Assembly (NCBI GenBank): GCA_963704535.1
Contig: OY969916.1
Span: 6,882,001 to 6,946,000 of the forward strand
Length of the DNA stretch: 64,000 bases
Source: G963704535 sp963704535
GTDB lineage: Bacteria; Chloroflexota; Chloroflexia; Chloroflexales; Roseiflexaceae
Direction of reading: 5' to 3'
Position numbers and translations under genes: made by a program. Shown piece after piece: positions 1-8,269 of this stretch. The number at the start of each line of letters is the position of its first letter. The stretch's first letter is position 1. A model generated the notes under the pieces. The model did no database searches and was not told the origin of the DNA. It worked only from the letters and a program-made list of their open reading frames with translations.

Positions 1-895
1 TCGCCCGCCGCAGCTCGGCCAGGTCAGTCGCATCTAGTGGTCGCGGTATGAGCGGCGCGGTCGAGAGCGTCGGGGTTGCCGAAGCGTCGTAGGTCCACTT
101 GCTGCCGATCTGCACCTTGCCGAAGAAGCGCAGCCAGCGTGGGCTCCAGACATACGCCGTCCCAATCGGCAAACTGGGCAGTTCGTCGAGGGCGTTGCGC
201 GCGTCGATGCTCTGCTCGACAATCCAGGCCCTGATCGCGCTCCGCTCGCGCGCACCGCTGATTTGCAGCACGATGAGCACTTCGGTCAGATTGAGGACCT
301 CTTTATTGACCGCCTGGGGACGCTGGGAGATCAGCGACATGCCGATGCCGAAGTTGCGGCCGAGCTTGCCCAGGTCCTCAAACGCGCCCAGCATCTGGTC
401 CTCGCCGCGCGTCATTCGCTGCGGGATAAAGCTCTGCGCTTCCTCCAAGAACAAGTGCAGAGGCGACCAAGTCGCCTTCTTGCGAAAGAACAACTGCTCG
501 GCGAAGTCAGTCACAAAGCGTTTGCGCTGCTGGGTGCGGAAAGCACTGACATCCAGCACGAGCGAGAGGCCGCGATCAACGAGGAGATCCGCGACCAGCG
601 CCCCAGCTTCCGGCTCCAGCGGTAGATCGCCATACATACCGCCGAAGACCGGGATCGGTAGGCCCGGCGCAACCCCGTCAGAGGCAAGGCGCAGGCCGTA
701 CCAGACCCCAACCGAATCAAGGACCACAAATGGCACGCCTGCCGAATAGAACAGCTCGGCGAGCTTTGTGGCCGCATAGGTTTTCCCGGAGCCGGGCTGG
801 GCTAGAAACGCGAACTTCTGGGTCGCCGCGTCCGGCAGCAGGGCAAACGCCGCGCCGTCCGCCGTGGTGCCCAGTTGGAATGATGGTTGGTTCAT
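1..895 (-). CDS. HerA/VirB4-like ATPase, C-terminus cut by window edge
   Basis: The minus-strand frame opens with ATG at 895 and stays open to base 1, so only about 298 residues are visible. A Walker A loop (QPGSGKTY) lies at residues 33-40, a Walker B strand (HLFLEEA) at about 147-153, and a sensor-like SLISQRP at about 187-193, followed by a stretch rich in LNLTEVLIVLQI. This order is typical of HerA/DUF87 DNA-pumping ATPases, which are hexameric motors of conjugation, DNA end processing or defence. The upstream bases show no strong Shine-Dalgarno sequence. The neighbours are small unknown genes, which fits a plasmid or integrative element. The exact role is not decided by the sequence. Confidence 0.8.
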   Translation of the reverse strand, partial: MNQPSFQLGTTADGAAFALLPDAATQKFAFLAQPGSGKTYAATKLAELFYSAGVPFVVLDSVGVWYGLRLASDGVAPGLPIPVFGGMYGDLPLEPEAGALVADLLVDRGLSLVLDVSAFRTQQRKRFVTDFAEQLFFRKKATWSPLHLFLEEAQSFIPQRMTRGEDQMLGAFEDLGKLGRNFGIGMSLISQRPQAVNKEVLNLTEVLIVLQISGARERSAIRAWIVEQSIDARNALDELPSLPIGTAYVWSPRWLRFFGKVQIGSKWTYDASATPTLSTAPLIPRPLDATDLAELRRA

Positions 896-1029
896 GTCAT
901 TCGTGATTGATAGTGGAGATTCGCCGCCGAGGGCGATCGTTCCGATCATTGTCAGCGTCCAAGATGCACAGATGTGGTCAGCATAGTATATTCCCCCGCT
1001 TCGCTATCGCAGCTTGCGATAGCAATCCC

Positions 1030-1278
1030 TTACCTTTGGACGTGGTAGCCGGCGCGCTCGGCGTCCGCAATGACCTCGTCCTCAGAGGTGAACCCCTCCT
1101 CGCCTACATTATCAGCACCACATAGCCAGCGCCATTCAATGCGGCCATCGTAGGGGTACGACCAGACAGAAGCGAGCGACTGCCTATTGAGGCGACGTGG
1201 TTGCCGCTGGCGGAAGACCAGCGCCGTGCCAGCGAGGCCGAGCAGCGCCAGGCTAATCACGAACGGGGGCTGGTTAAT
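1030..1278 (-). CDS. Small single-pass membrane protein, possible ATT start
   Basis: The frame encodes a hydrophobic helix near the N-terminus (FVISLALLGLAGTALVF) followed by a basic stop-transfer stretch and an acidic soluble tail ending AERAGYHVQR. A GTG at 1258-1260 is the first conventional start, but it would sit inside the helix and 28 bases from a perfect AGGAGG (1289-1294). An in-frame ATT at 1276-1278 lies 10 bases from that AGGAGG and would give a short polar N-terminus, MNQPPF, before the helix. I therefore place the start at 1278, with 1260 as the alternative. I recognise no family. It faces the same way as the small genes around it. Confidence 0.5.
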   Translation of the reverse strand: MNQPPFVISLALLGLAGTALVFRQRQPRRLNRQSLASVWSYPYDGRIEWRWLCGADNVGEEGFTSEDEVIADAERAGYHVQR

Positions 1279-1338
1279 GCGTCGTTTCCCTCCTGAGCCG
1301 TAACAGGGTTATCTGCGCTCCAGCCGGCACTGTGCGGT

Positions 1339-1608
1339 TCACCACAAGGCGCGATGCCCGCGTCTCGGCTGCATTGGGGTCGCAACTTGCTCATAGTACG
1401 CGATGCGAAAGCCCGTATCCGGGTCACAGCAAAGGAGCACATCGCGGCGGGCCTGTTCCAACTCTGCTACGGTATGTGCTGCGACCTTGTGCCCAACCTT
1501 GCCGATCTGCTCCACCGCGATCGAGTGGCCAGCCAGGTAGCCGATCCATACCGTGCCTTTCCTGAGCCGGCGCAGCACCGAAGCCTTGTACACGCGCTTC
1601 AGATACAT
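1339..1608 (-). CDS. Small protein of unknown function (89 aa)
   Basis: ATG at 1608 is preceded by GGAAG at good spacing. The 89-residue product begins with a basic segment (MYLKRVYKASVLRRLRKGT), then a mixed hydrophobic and charged body with two adjacent cysteines (LLCCDPDTGF). There is no signal peptide and no recognisable motif. Sequence quality and the ribosome site argue for a real gene rather than an antisense shadow. It lies just upstream of the small membrane protein on the same strand, and the two may be co-transcribed. I do not know its function. Confidence 0.5.
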   Translation of the reverse strand: MYLKRVYKASVLRRLRKGTVWIGYLAGHSIAVEQIGKVGHKVAAHTVAELEQARRDVLLCCDPDTGFRIAYYEQVATPMQPRRGHRALW

Positions 1609-1775
1609 ATTCTTCCTTTCATCGCCGGATGCAAGGGCTCTCCGGTTCTATCATAAACCTGACAGCAGTGGTCGAGTCAGGCTGTCCCAATCAGGCACAA
1701 TGCCGCCGGCCAGTCGATGTCCTGGCGATCGTCAGCGAGATGGAAACCAGGGCAGCTACTCCGGGCGGTTCCTCA

Positions 1776-2687
1776 TCATGTCCCTTTCCTTTTCGGCCCC
1801 TGCTGGAGCCTTCGCTCCTCACGCTCGACGGCGCGGCGCAGCGCTTCCTCGACCAACTCCTTGAGCGGCACGACTTTGCTGCGCTCCTCGCGTAAGACGA
1901 GCGCCAGGCGGGCGACGCGGGCGTACAGCTCGCCTTCGATCAGCACCAAGCGGTCGGGCAGCTCGGCCACTGGCTCGTCGTCTGTTCGCTCCAATCCCCG
2001 CCACAGCAGCGCCTGGAGCGCGTAGGACTTCTTGCCCTCGAACATCTCCACAATCGCCCGCGCCCGTGCGTCATGCTCGCGCCCAACGCGAATGGTGGTC
2101 TTGCCATGCCCATCGGCCGCCTTGTAGCGCTTGCCCAGTGTCAGCTCGGCCAGCACAGCGTCAGCGTCCACCTCAATGTCGGTAAACCCCTGCTCCAGCG
2201 AGGCGCTGATCGACGCCTCGCGGCTGGTGTTGCGCCTGAGCGCCAGCTCCAATAGCGCCGTGTTCAGCTCGGCCGGAACGCTGACCGTCACGGTGTCCAG
2301 GGTGGGCGGCGCCGGCAGCGGGGCGCGCTCGGTACTCGCCGGGAGCGGGGCCAGGTGCGTCCAGAGCAACGCCTGGATCGCGCGGCCCTTGGGCACATTC
2401 CGTCCGAGTTCTTCACCCATCGCCACTGCCAGCGCCTGTGCCCCGCTATTGGCCTCGCGGCTGATGTGAATCGTCGGCGCGCTCTGGCCAGCAATTGTGA
2501 TACGCGGGTCGGTCAGGTAGCGCTCGGCGAGGTGTTCCCCGCGCGCCTACTCCTCACGCGCAATCGTGAGCTAATCGCGTAGGGCTTCGTCGGCAATCGA
2601 ATCCTGGGTCGTTGCCGCTTCCTTGGCCCGCACCGCGAGCAGATCGCGCAAGCTGGGCGGCATAGCGACGGTCGTAGTATCTGACAT
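1776..2687 (-). pseudogene. Tandem ribbon-helix-helix protein broken by two amber codons
   Basis: From ATG at 2687 one frame runs 304 codons to 1776, interrupted only by TAG at 2571-2573 and TAG at 2547-2549. The first segment matches the intact 72-aa protein at 29314-29532 almost end to end (ADEALRD/ADSALKS, RYLTDPRI/HYLTDPRI); the first TAG falls where the paralogue has Gln and the second where it has Leu. Downstream, further CopG/RHH-like units follow, and the phrase A(I/L)QALLW occurs twice, which suggests internal duplication. The 216-residue part from 2426 could still be translated. RHH proteins bind DNA as antitoxins or plasmid copy or partition regulators; here that is inference. Confidence 0.7.
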
Positions 2688-2730
2688 AAGGGTGGACTCC
2701 ATGGGGGCTACAATAATGTTAGAGTATATT

Positions 2731-2816
2731 ATCATGGGACAGAGGAGCCGTCAACGGCAGCCTTCGTTTCGACATCATGGGGCAGAGGAGCCGTCAACGG
2801 CAGCCTTCGTTTCGAC
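2731..2816. repeat. Two tandem 43-bp direct repeats
   Basis: Bases 2731-2773 and 2774-2816 are copies of one 43-base unit differing at a single position (GGGAC versus GGGGC). They lie directly upstream of the ribbon-helix-helix relic, next to the motif CTACAATAATGT at 2709-2720, which recurs at 30661. The repeats may be part of a control or copy-number region. Nothing coding is supported between about 2690 and 3046. Confidence 0.95.
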
Positions 2817-2896
2817 TGTGCAGTAAAGCGGACGATCAGGCGCTCAAATGGCATGTTCCGTCGGCTGCCAATGAGCAACATGTTCCATCGTACACA

Positions 2897-2924
2897 AAAA
2901 CACCGCATATCAATGCGGTGTTTT
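2897..2924. terminator. Bidirectional intrinsic terminator
   Basis: A perfect 12-bp stem (AAAACACCGCAT with its complement) closes a 4-base ATCA loop, giving A and T runs on both sides, so it can work in both directions. It sits downstream of the DoxX gene, on whose strand it would end transcription. Confidence 0.85.
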
Positions 2925-3046
2925 CGCCATCGTCCGGCTCAGGACACATATTGTGATTGCTGAACAGCCACGCTTCGCCCCGAACACCTTGCCTGCTGCG
3001 TAGGCCCCTGCTGCCCGCTGCGGTGAGCGTGGCATCAACCAGGTGC

Positions 3047-3478
3047 TTACGCTCGTCCACGTGGCGCGATCGGCAGGACCTTCCAGCGCGCGTAGGCCAC
3101 CAGTGTAACGAGCACAAACAGGACAATCGCCGTGATCACATTCTCGCCCCGGACCAGGTGCAGAATAGTGGCGCTGCCCATCACAATCATCAGCCCCGCC
3201 GCCGCCAACGCCGTCAAGAAGGGCAGAATGCGGGTGAGAGATGGCAAGATCAGACCGGCCGCAGCCAGCAATTCAGCCACCCCAATAAACAGGCGCAGCC
3301 CGACCCCAAGTTGCGCGTTGATCATCTCGACCATCTCTGGGGGCGGGGCGACCATCAACCAGCCATGCGCCAGAAATACCACCGCCAGGAATACTTGAAC
3401 AATCCACAGCCCAATGTTCTTCGCGCGAACGCCCGCTTGCGTGTTCTTCTCGGCCGTGCTGATCGTCAGGATTTGCAT
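3047..3478 (-). CDS. DoxX-like membrane protein
   Basis: The start is set at ATG 3478 (MQILTIS...), preceded by an AGAAAGAGAG purine stretch; the longer frame to 3559 adds an unlikely N-terminus. The 143-residue product has four hydrophobic helices. The pattern LWIVQVFLAVVFLAHGW, GLRLFIGVAELLAAAGLILP and LPFLTALAAAGLMIVMG is typical of the DoxX/DoxD-like family, small inner-membrane proteins tied to quinone or thiol redox chemistry or of unknown role. The bidirectional hairpin at 2897-2924 lies beyond its 3' end. It appears intact. Confidence 0.85.
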   Translation of the reverse strand: MQILTISTAEKNTQAGVRAKNIGLWIVQVFLAVVFLAHGWLMVAPPPEMVEMINAQLGVGLRLFIGVAELLAAAGLILPSLTRILPFLTALAAAGLMIVMGSATILHLVRGENVITAIVLFVLVTLVAYARWKVLPIAPRGRA

Positions 3479-3693
3479 CGTTGTCTCTCTTTCTGTAATT
3501 GGCAGCAGGGCCTCCGAACGGTCTTGACCAATCATTGAGCCCTGCTCTGCTCTTGACACTACTTAGTCGTTCGGCAGAGCATAGAATCGACAACCGATCT
3601 GCCGAGTTTGAAAATCCTACGCATGACGATCGCAAGTCGTCGCCGTTTGGCCACCAATCCGCCGAGGAATTGACGCCGAGATCCTGGCCGCTA

Positions 3694-3825
3694 ATGGCTG
3701 AAACGTTTCGCGCCAAGTTGGAGAAGGGCGGCGGCGGGGGGAGCGTGCGCCGTATCAAGGGCATCGGCCCAGAAGCCATGGCAGAGCTGCGCCGGGCGCC
3801 GCTTGAACTCGATACGAAGGGTTGA
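3694..3825 (+). CDS. Short ORF, possible gene remnant
   Basis: ATG at 3694 opens a 43-residue frame (MAETFRAKLEKGG...). The first 12 residues resemble the beginning of DUF1905-type proteins, but the sequence then goes over to RRIKGIGPEAMAEL and stops, so at most a fused remnant is present. There is no clear ribosome site. Bases 3479-3693 hold nothing else I can support. I report it only to account for the stretch between the DoxX gene and the repressor. Confidence 0.25.
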   Translation: MAETFRAKLEKGGGGGSVRRIKGIGPEAMAELRRAPLELDTKG

Positions 3826-3865
3826 CAGGCGTTCTGATGGTGTTGAATCGTGGAGGTTCCACCGC

Positions 3866-4264
3866 TCAGGGTGAGAGCAACTCGCTGTCGGCCCCGATCT
3901 CGTCCCGCTCCATCAGGAGCGTGAGAAACTCGGCCACCTGTGCTGCCAGGTCCGGCCTGCCCCCCAGCGTTTGCGTGATCTGCTGAACATCAGGGGAGAG
4001 CTGATTGTCGGGTGCGCCCCAAGCCTGCTCCATTGCCCGTGCGCGCGGCACCAACGCGCTCAGTGGCACGCGCAGCTCATAGGCAATCTGCACCAGGACG
4101 CCGACGGGAATGCCGCGACTGCCGCGCTCGTAGTTGGAAAGCGTCGTGCGATCAATGCCGATCGCTACGGCCAGTTGCTCTTGTTTTATGCCTGATTGCA
4201 TCCGCGCGGTGCGGATGGCCGCGCCGATCTGGGCGTCAATGTCGCTGACATCGATCTGGCTCAC
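3866..4264 (-). CDS. XRE-family HTH transcriptional repressor
   Basis: This 132-residue protein has a textbook Cro/CI-type helix-turn-helix at about residues 17-70, with QEQLAVAIGIDRTTLSNYE as helices 2-3 and a GIP turn. A C-terminal helical tail follows. Its start overlaps the stop of the antirepressor-like gene by four bases (4261-4264), so the two are translationally coupled, in the order antirepressor then repressor. Such pairs control phage or integrative-element switches. The four palindromic sites at 5171-5311 in front of the operon are the likely binding targets, which is inference. Confidence 0.9.
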   Translation of the reverse strand: MSQIDVSDIDAQIGAAIRTARMQSGIKQEQLAVAIGIDRTTLSNYERGSRGIPVGVLVQIAYELRVPLSALVPRARAMEQAWGAPDNQLSPDVQQITQTLGGRPDLAAQVAEFLTLLMERDEIGADSELLSP

Positions 4265-5145
4265 AGGAGTGTCTCCTGAAAGGGTGGAAGTGCGTCGGGG
4301 TCATTGGGCAGGTACTCATCGGCTTTCCGCCGCAGCCACGCCAGTGCCTCGTCGTACTTTGTTATAGGCAGCGCGCTGTAGCGTGGCGTGTTCAGGTCGT
4401 TGCAGAACTCGGAGAACAGACGCGCAAAAACGTCCCGGCCGTGCTTTTTCTGATAGCGCGCGGCGATGCGCAGAACGGCTGCCTTAATGACCTGTTGCTG
4501 TGTGGGGCTAATCGTGAGCAGCTCATCAAGGCGCTGGGTCAAATCGGTGAGCAGGTCATCGTGGGCCTGGAGCCGCGCATCGGTCTGCGCTGCTTGCTCA
4601 CTTACACGGGCATCAGTCAACTCCTGGGCCGCGCGGATCTGCCCAAGCTCCTGCTGGCTGGCAAGAAATGCCTCGCGAATGATGCGCGCCTCGCGCAGGA
4701 CCGCCTGAAGCTGTTGCTGGATGGCGGTACTCGCCGGATCGTTGCCGACGGGTTCTGGTGCCAACTCGTTGCCATACAAGGCAGCCAGGACATACGCGAC
4801 CTCGATCTGGTAGCGTACCAGCTTTGGTCGGATGGCCTCCTTCACCTGATCAGGCCGGATCGTGGCAAGCCAGAACGGAATCCACTTGTGGATGATGGCC
4901 ATGACCGAGCGCACCCGTCCGCCCACGGGAACGTTGATGACCCGCAGCCCCTGCGAGAGGACCGGGTGCGTTCGCACATTATCGCTCTGGGCCTCAACAT
5001 TGAGTCCGAGCACCTCGCAGATAGCACGGACGGGCACGGCGACACCATCTCCATCGATGAGCACGGCGATCAGGGTATCTCCATCAAACTGTACCTCACG
5101 GTGGGCTGGTTGCCGCGCCGGCAATAGAGCTTCCTCGGCGGTCAT
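4261..5145 (-). CDS. Phage antirepressor-like protein (P22_AR_N type)
   Basis: This 294-residue protein opens with the P22 antirepressor-type N-domain (FDGDTLIAVLIDGDGVAVPV, then VRAICEVLGLN), continues through the IHKWIPFWLATI region typical of these proteins, has a central coiled-coil stretch (about residues 140-215), and ends with a helical domain of the kind found after phage antirepressor domains. It is first in a two-gene operon with an XRE repressor. Antirepressors counteract a repressor and induce the host element. It starts 26 bases from the first of four 17-bp palindromes, so autoregulation is likely. It looks intact. Confidence 0.85.
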   Translation of the reverse strand: MTAEEALLPARQPAHREVQFDGDTLIAVLIDGDGVAVPVRAICEVLGLNVEAQSDNVRTHPVLSQGLRVINVPVGGRVRSVMAIIHKWIPFWLATIRPDQVKEAIRPKLVRYQIEVAYVLAALYGNELAPEPVGNDPASTAIQQQLQAVLREARIIREAFLASQQELGQIRAAQELTDARVSEQAAQTDARLQAHDDLLTDLTQRLDELLTISPTQQQVIKAAVLRIAARYQKKHGRDVFARLFSEFCNDLNTPRYSALPITKYDEALAWLRRKADEYLPNDPDALPPFQETLL

Positions 5146-5170
5146 TGGGCACCTTTCTCGTACAATGACA

Positions 5171-5311
5171 TGTGTCAGAATGTCACATTTATACCGTATG
5201 TTGGCATATGTGTCAAATTGTCACGCTACATCAGTTGAATAACCGGAGGAATGTGACAAATCGACACATCACTCCGGTTGAGCAGCCGGAGTGATGTGTC
5301 GATTTGCCACA
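5171..5311. promoter_or_regulatory. Array of four 17-bp palindromic operators
   Basis: Four copies of TGTGNCNNNNNGNCACA-like sites occur at 5171-5187, 5209-5225, 5252-5268 and 5295-5311 (start spacing 38, 43, 43); the second ends CACG rather than CACA. They lie just upstream of the antirepressor/repressor operon starting at 5145, and the first overlaps its presumed promoter (TATAAA on the minus strand near 5190). The last two lie in opposite arms of a 25-bp inverted repeat (5253-5277 and 5286-5310, one mismatch, 8-base loop). Repressor operators are the simplest reading; a partition site is possible. Confidence 0.7.
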
Positions 5312-5334
5312 CAGCGGGCCGATGGTTGGACGTA

Positions 5335-5391
5335 GTTCCTATGGAGAACCAGGCTCGATCGTGATGATCGAGCTTGGTTCTCCATAGGAAC
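5335..5391. repeat. Long inverted repeat, 26-bp arms
   Basis: Arms 5335-5360 and 5366-5391 match at 25 of 26 positions around a 5-base spacer, so the single strand would fold into a very stable hairpin. There is no T-run, so it is not an ordinary terminator. It follows directly on the inverted repeat at 5253-5310, giving two large hairpins in a row. Bases 5392-5607 hold no gene I can support. Confidence 0.8.
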
Positions 5392-5607
5392 CAGCCAGGA
5401 CTCAGGGTGTAAAAGAGGAGATCTGGTACAGCCGGAGTACCTGCGTCGCATCGGCCTGCCCTTCCTGCTCCTGTCGTCCATGAGCCTAATTTCTGCACAA
5501 GCACGCAGGAGTGGCTTTGCAGAGCCATGCGCTGTTTCCCGTGTACCCTTCTCCCAAGATTCTACGGTCTTCTCGATCCCCTCGGAGCACCGCGACCTGG
5601 GCCATGT

Positions 5608-6305
5608 CTACGCCTGCTGACCACGCTCGGCCACCTGAGCCATCGGCCGCCCTGGAATATTAACGTGCTCGTGGCCGTCCAGCTCGTTGCCGAAGCTCTT
5701 GCTCATCGGCCCGCCCCACTGCTTATGGAACAATGGCACCTGCCACCGCGCGCAGGCGTCGCGGATCTGGCGTAGCCAGGCGAGCGCCTCCGGCTTCGGT
5801 GCCCCATCCGGCGTTATGAGCCAGCGACGCGGGCTGCCTGCTGATTGGCCACCCGTGATCACCCACCCGACCGCCCCACTCTCGAAGGCGTTCCACGTCG
5901 GCGCGCTGCCGATGTGCCGCTCATAGAGCGCTTCATAGTGACCTGTATACTGCGCGGCCTCTTGGCGCGCCGCTGCCAGGGCCGCCGCTCGTTGTTCGCG
6001 ATACCACGCCCGCCGACCCGGATCGTGTGACACCTGCGCCTCCCGTTCGGCCGCGCTGAGTGGGAGCAGCCGGCCAGCAGCATCCGCTCGACCGTGGCTC
6101 GATCGAGCCGTGGCAGCCGTTCAACGTCGAGCGCGCTGTAGAGCGGCTCGACCGAACAAAAGATCAGCGGGACGTGTGCCCGACACTTGAGATCAAGCAT
6201 CCAGACCATTCGGAGCGCTGCCCAGGCGGCGGTCTCGGTGGTGACGCCCAACTAGGCGTGCTGCGGCCACCCGCTGGGATGTGCGGGGCGATCCGCTTGG
6301 GGTTT
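5608..6305 (-). pseudogene. DUF5131 (phage Gp37/Gp68-like) relic
   Basis: Two frames join to give the back half of a DUF5131 protein: LGVTTETAAWAAL ... LIFCSVEPLYSALDVERLP in one frame (down to about 6060), then WVITGGQSAG ... WQVPLFHKQWGG ... LDGHEHVNIPGRP in another, with a one-base shift near 6055. The codon before LGVTTE is TAG where this family usually has Trp (NVWLGV). The 5' part of the gene is missing: the group II intron abuts at about 6305. DUF5131 proteins are radical-SAM-like proteins frequent in phages. It is not functional as written. Confidence 0.7.
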
Positions 6306-6310
6306 GATGG

Positions 6311-8104
6311 CTAGGCCGGCCCGTCACCGAGCCGACCCGTCTTCAAAACCGGACGTGAGACGTTAGCCTCATCCGGCTCCTCAATCATCGGGCTGTTGTC
6401 ATCAGCACCTCGCGCCGCATTCGATCCGTCGTTTGCGGTTTTCCAGTGGTGGCAATGACGATGTACAAGCTGCCAGTTACCTGGATGGTCCTTTCCACCA
6501 CGACTCGTGGGTTTCAGCTGGTCGGTTTCCGGCAGGTCATCGCTTTTTAGATACAGTCCACAGATGGCACACTTCCCTTTTTGTCGTCGAAGCATCCCCG
6601 CCAGCCGGGCTGGTGCTTCCGGGTGTCGTCCCATCCTGATTGTCCAATAGCCCCAGTCGCCATGGTATGGGCTTTTGGCACCTTGCACCTTTACAAACCG
6701 ACGGATTGGTGTTTGGTTGTGTCGATGCACTCGCAATCCCTTCGGCGTTGCAAAGTTCCAACTCCCCTGGTTTCGGTGCCAGTATTTCTCGGCGATCCAC
6801 CAGCGCGATTTTGTCGGGTGGTGCCGCCTTGCCCACGCGCGCAGTTTGAGGTAGGTCAGGTGCCCCATCTTTGAGAATACCGCGCTGGAGACGGCAGTGG
6901 CAAAGTAGTTACTCCAGCCGCGGATGTTCGGGTTGAGATGCTGGATGAGGGCTGCTTGTGGGGCGGCCCGGTGCCGTGCGATACACGCTGCGATGGCCCT
7001 TTGGTGCCGTTGCTGGGCTGCTTTACTGGGGCTGATCAAGGTTTTGAAGGTCAGCCGGGTCGGGTATCGACCAGTCGTTTTTCCAGCGTGCGTCTTTCCG
7101 ACCTCGAATTGACGTATCTGGAAACCCAGGAAGTCGAAACCGACCTGCCCGTTGTGTGGGATGAGCGTGTGGGTGATACGGGTTTTGCTCGGCTTGAGTT
7201 CAAGGCCCATGCCATTCAGCCAGCTCGTGATGAAGTTCTGAACCGCTTCGATGATCGTGACATCGCTGTGAAGTACAACCAGATCATCAGCATATCGGAT
7301 CAGTTGGGGACTGTGGTGGACCTTTCCCTGTTCTTTATGGCGGGGGAATGCTGTCTTGACGGCTGTTTCTAACCCGTGGAGTGCGATATTGGCGAGCAGG
7401 GGTGAGAGTACACCGCCTTGTGGTACGCCAGCTTGGGTCGGGAACAGGTCAGGTCCATCCATCACGCCGGCTTGAAGCCATCGGCGAATCACTCGCTGTA
7501 GTGATGGAAATGTCGTGAGTTTGGCGAGTAATGCGCCATGGTTGATACGATCGAAGCATTTGGCAATGTCGGCGTCGAGGACGTATTTGGGTTGATGGCA
7601 GGTGTTTTGGAAGATTGCTTCGCTCGCATCGTGGCAGGAGCGGCCTGGTCGGAAGCCATAGCTGTTTGGTTCAAACTGAGCTTCCCATTCGGGTTTCAGG
7701 GCCAGCTTGACCAGGGCTTGGCCTGCTCGATTGCCGATGGTCGGAATACCCAGCGCCCGTTGTTCGTTCGTTCCTGGCTTGGGTATCCATATTCGACGGA
7801 CTGGCGCGGCCGGCTGATTGAGCGAGAGCGAGGTAGCGAGTGCCAGCCGTTGCGGTGGTGTGAGCGATTTGACACCATCAACACCCGCCGTTTGTTTACC
7901 CTGGTTATCTTGGGTGACGCGGCGGGTTGCAAGCAGTTTTGCCGACCAGGATTTCATCAGAAGACGTTGGAGATTGTGGACTGTACGAGTATCGCCGCGC
8001 TGGGAGGCTTGGTAGATTCGTTTTTGGAGCTTGAAGACCTGTTTCTCGATCGCTTTCCAGGGCAGGTCATTCCATTCATACACTGGCGGTTGAGCCGTGC
8101 TCAT
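6311..8104 (-). CDS. ltrA: Group II intron reverse transcriptase/maturase with HNH endonuclease
   Basis: This 597-residue protein has the RT palm (catalytic YADD in LIRYADDLVVLHSD), the preceding NSYGFRPGRSCHDA and QAGVPQGGVLSPLLANI motifs, a maturase X/thumb region (GFDFLGF, NPNIRGWSNYF), and a C-terminal HNH endonuclease with zinc cysteines (CAICG ... LVHRHCHHW). That is the RT-X-En layout of chloroplast-like or B-class bacterial introns. Its last codons overlap the domain V RNA. The frame is intact, so the protein could be made and act in trans even though its own RNA lacks the 5' domains. Confidence 0.92.
   Translation of the reverse strand: MSTAQPPVYEWNDLPWKAIEKQVFKLQKRIYQASQRGDTRTVHNLQRLLMKSWSAKLLATRRVTQDNQGKQTAGVDGVKSLTPPQRLALATSLSLNQPAAPVRRIWIPKPGTNEQRALGIPTIGNRAGQALVKLALKPEWEAQFEPNSYGFRPGRSCHDASEAIFQNTCHQPKYVLDADIAKCFDRINHGALLAKLTTFPSLQRVIRRWLQAGVMDGPDLFPTQAGVPQGGVLSPLLANIALHGLETAVKTAFPRHKEQGKVHHSPQLIRYADDLVVLHSDVTIIEAVQNFITSWLNGMGLELKPSKTRITHTLIPHNGQVGFDFLGFQIRQFEVGKTHAGKTTGRYPTRLTFKTLISPSKAAQQRHQRAIAACIARHRAAPQAALIQHLNPNIRGWSNYFATAVSSAVFSKMGHLTYLKLRAWARRHHPTKSRWWIAEKYWHRNQGSWNFATPKGLRVHRHNQTPIRRFVKVQGAKSPYHGDWGYWTIRMGRHPEAPARLAGMLRRQKGKCAICGLYLKSDDLPETDQLKPTSRGGKDHPGNWQLVHRHCHHWKTANDGSNAARGADDNSPMIEEPDEANVSRPVLKTGRLGDGPA
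6346..6379 (-). ncRNA. Group II intron domain V
   Basis: Read on the minus strand, these 34 bases fold as the domain V hairpin: GAGCCGGATGAGGC pairs with its complement ending in CACGTCCGGTTT around a TAAC tetraloop. The AGC-type catalytic triad lies in the lower stem. It sits inside the maturase 3' end and is followed by a domain VI-like stem (GGTCGGC/GCCGGCC) near 6310-6340. Confidence 0.85.
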
Positions 8105-8269
8105 GACATGTGTACTCCTATTTGCGGTTCTACCTTCCCGGTGATCGTCCCCACGTCAGCATATCCACGGCATTACTCGTGGCATTGGCTTCTTGGGGAA
8201 TCCTTTCGTTCGCTGGCATGCGGAAGGCACCTGCTCATTGCTGAGAGCCAGCGGATGATTACTTCGTTC

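Noticed and set aside
4441..5127. Long plus-strand open frame opposite the antirepressor gene
   Set aside because: It is a shadow of the GC-rich minus-strand gene; the minus-strand product has family motifs and a coupled neighbour, the plus-strand one has neither motif nor ribosome site.
6311..8104. Reverse transcriptase as a retron or diversity-generating retroelement
   Set aside because: The maturase X domain, HNH domain and domain V RNA identify a group II intron; no template/variable repeat pair or msr/msd is visible.
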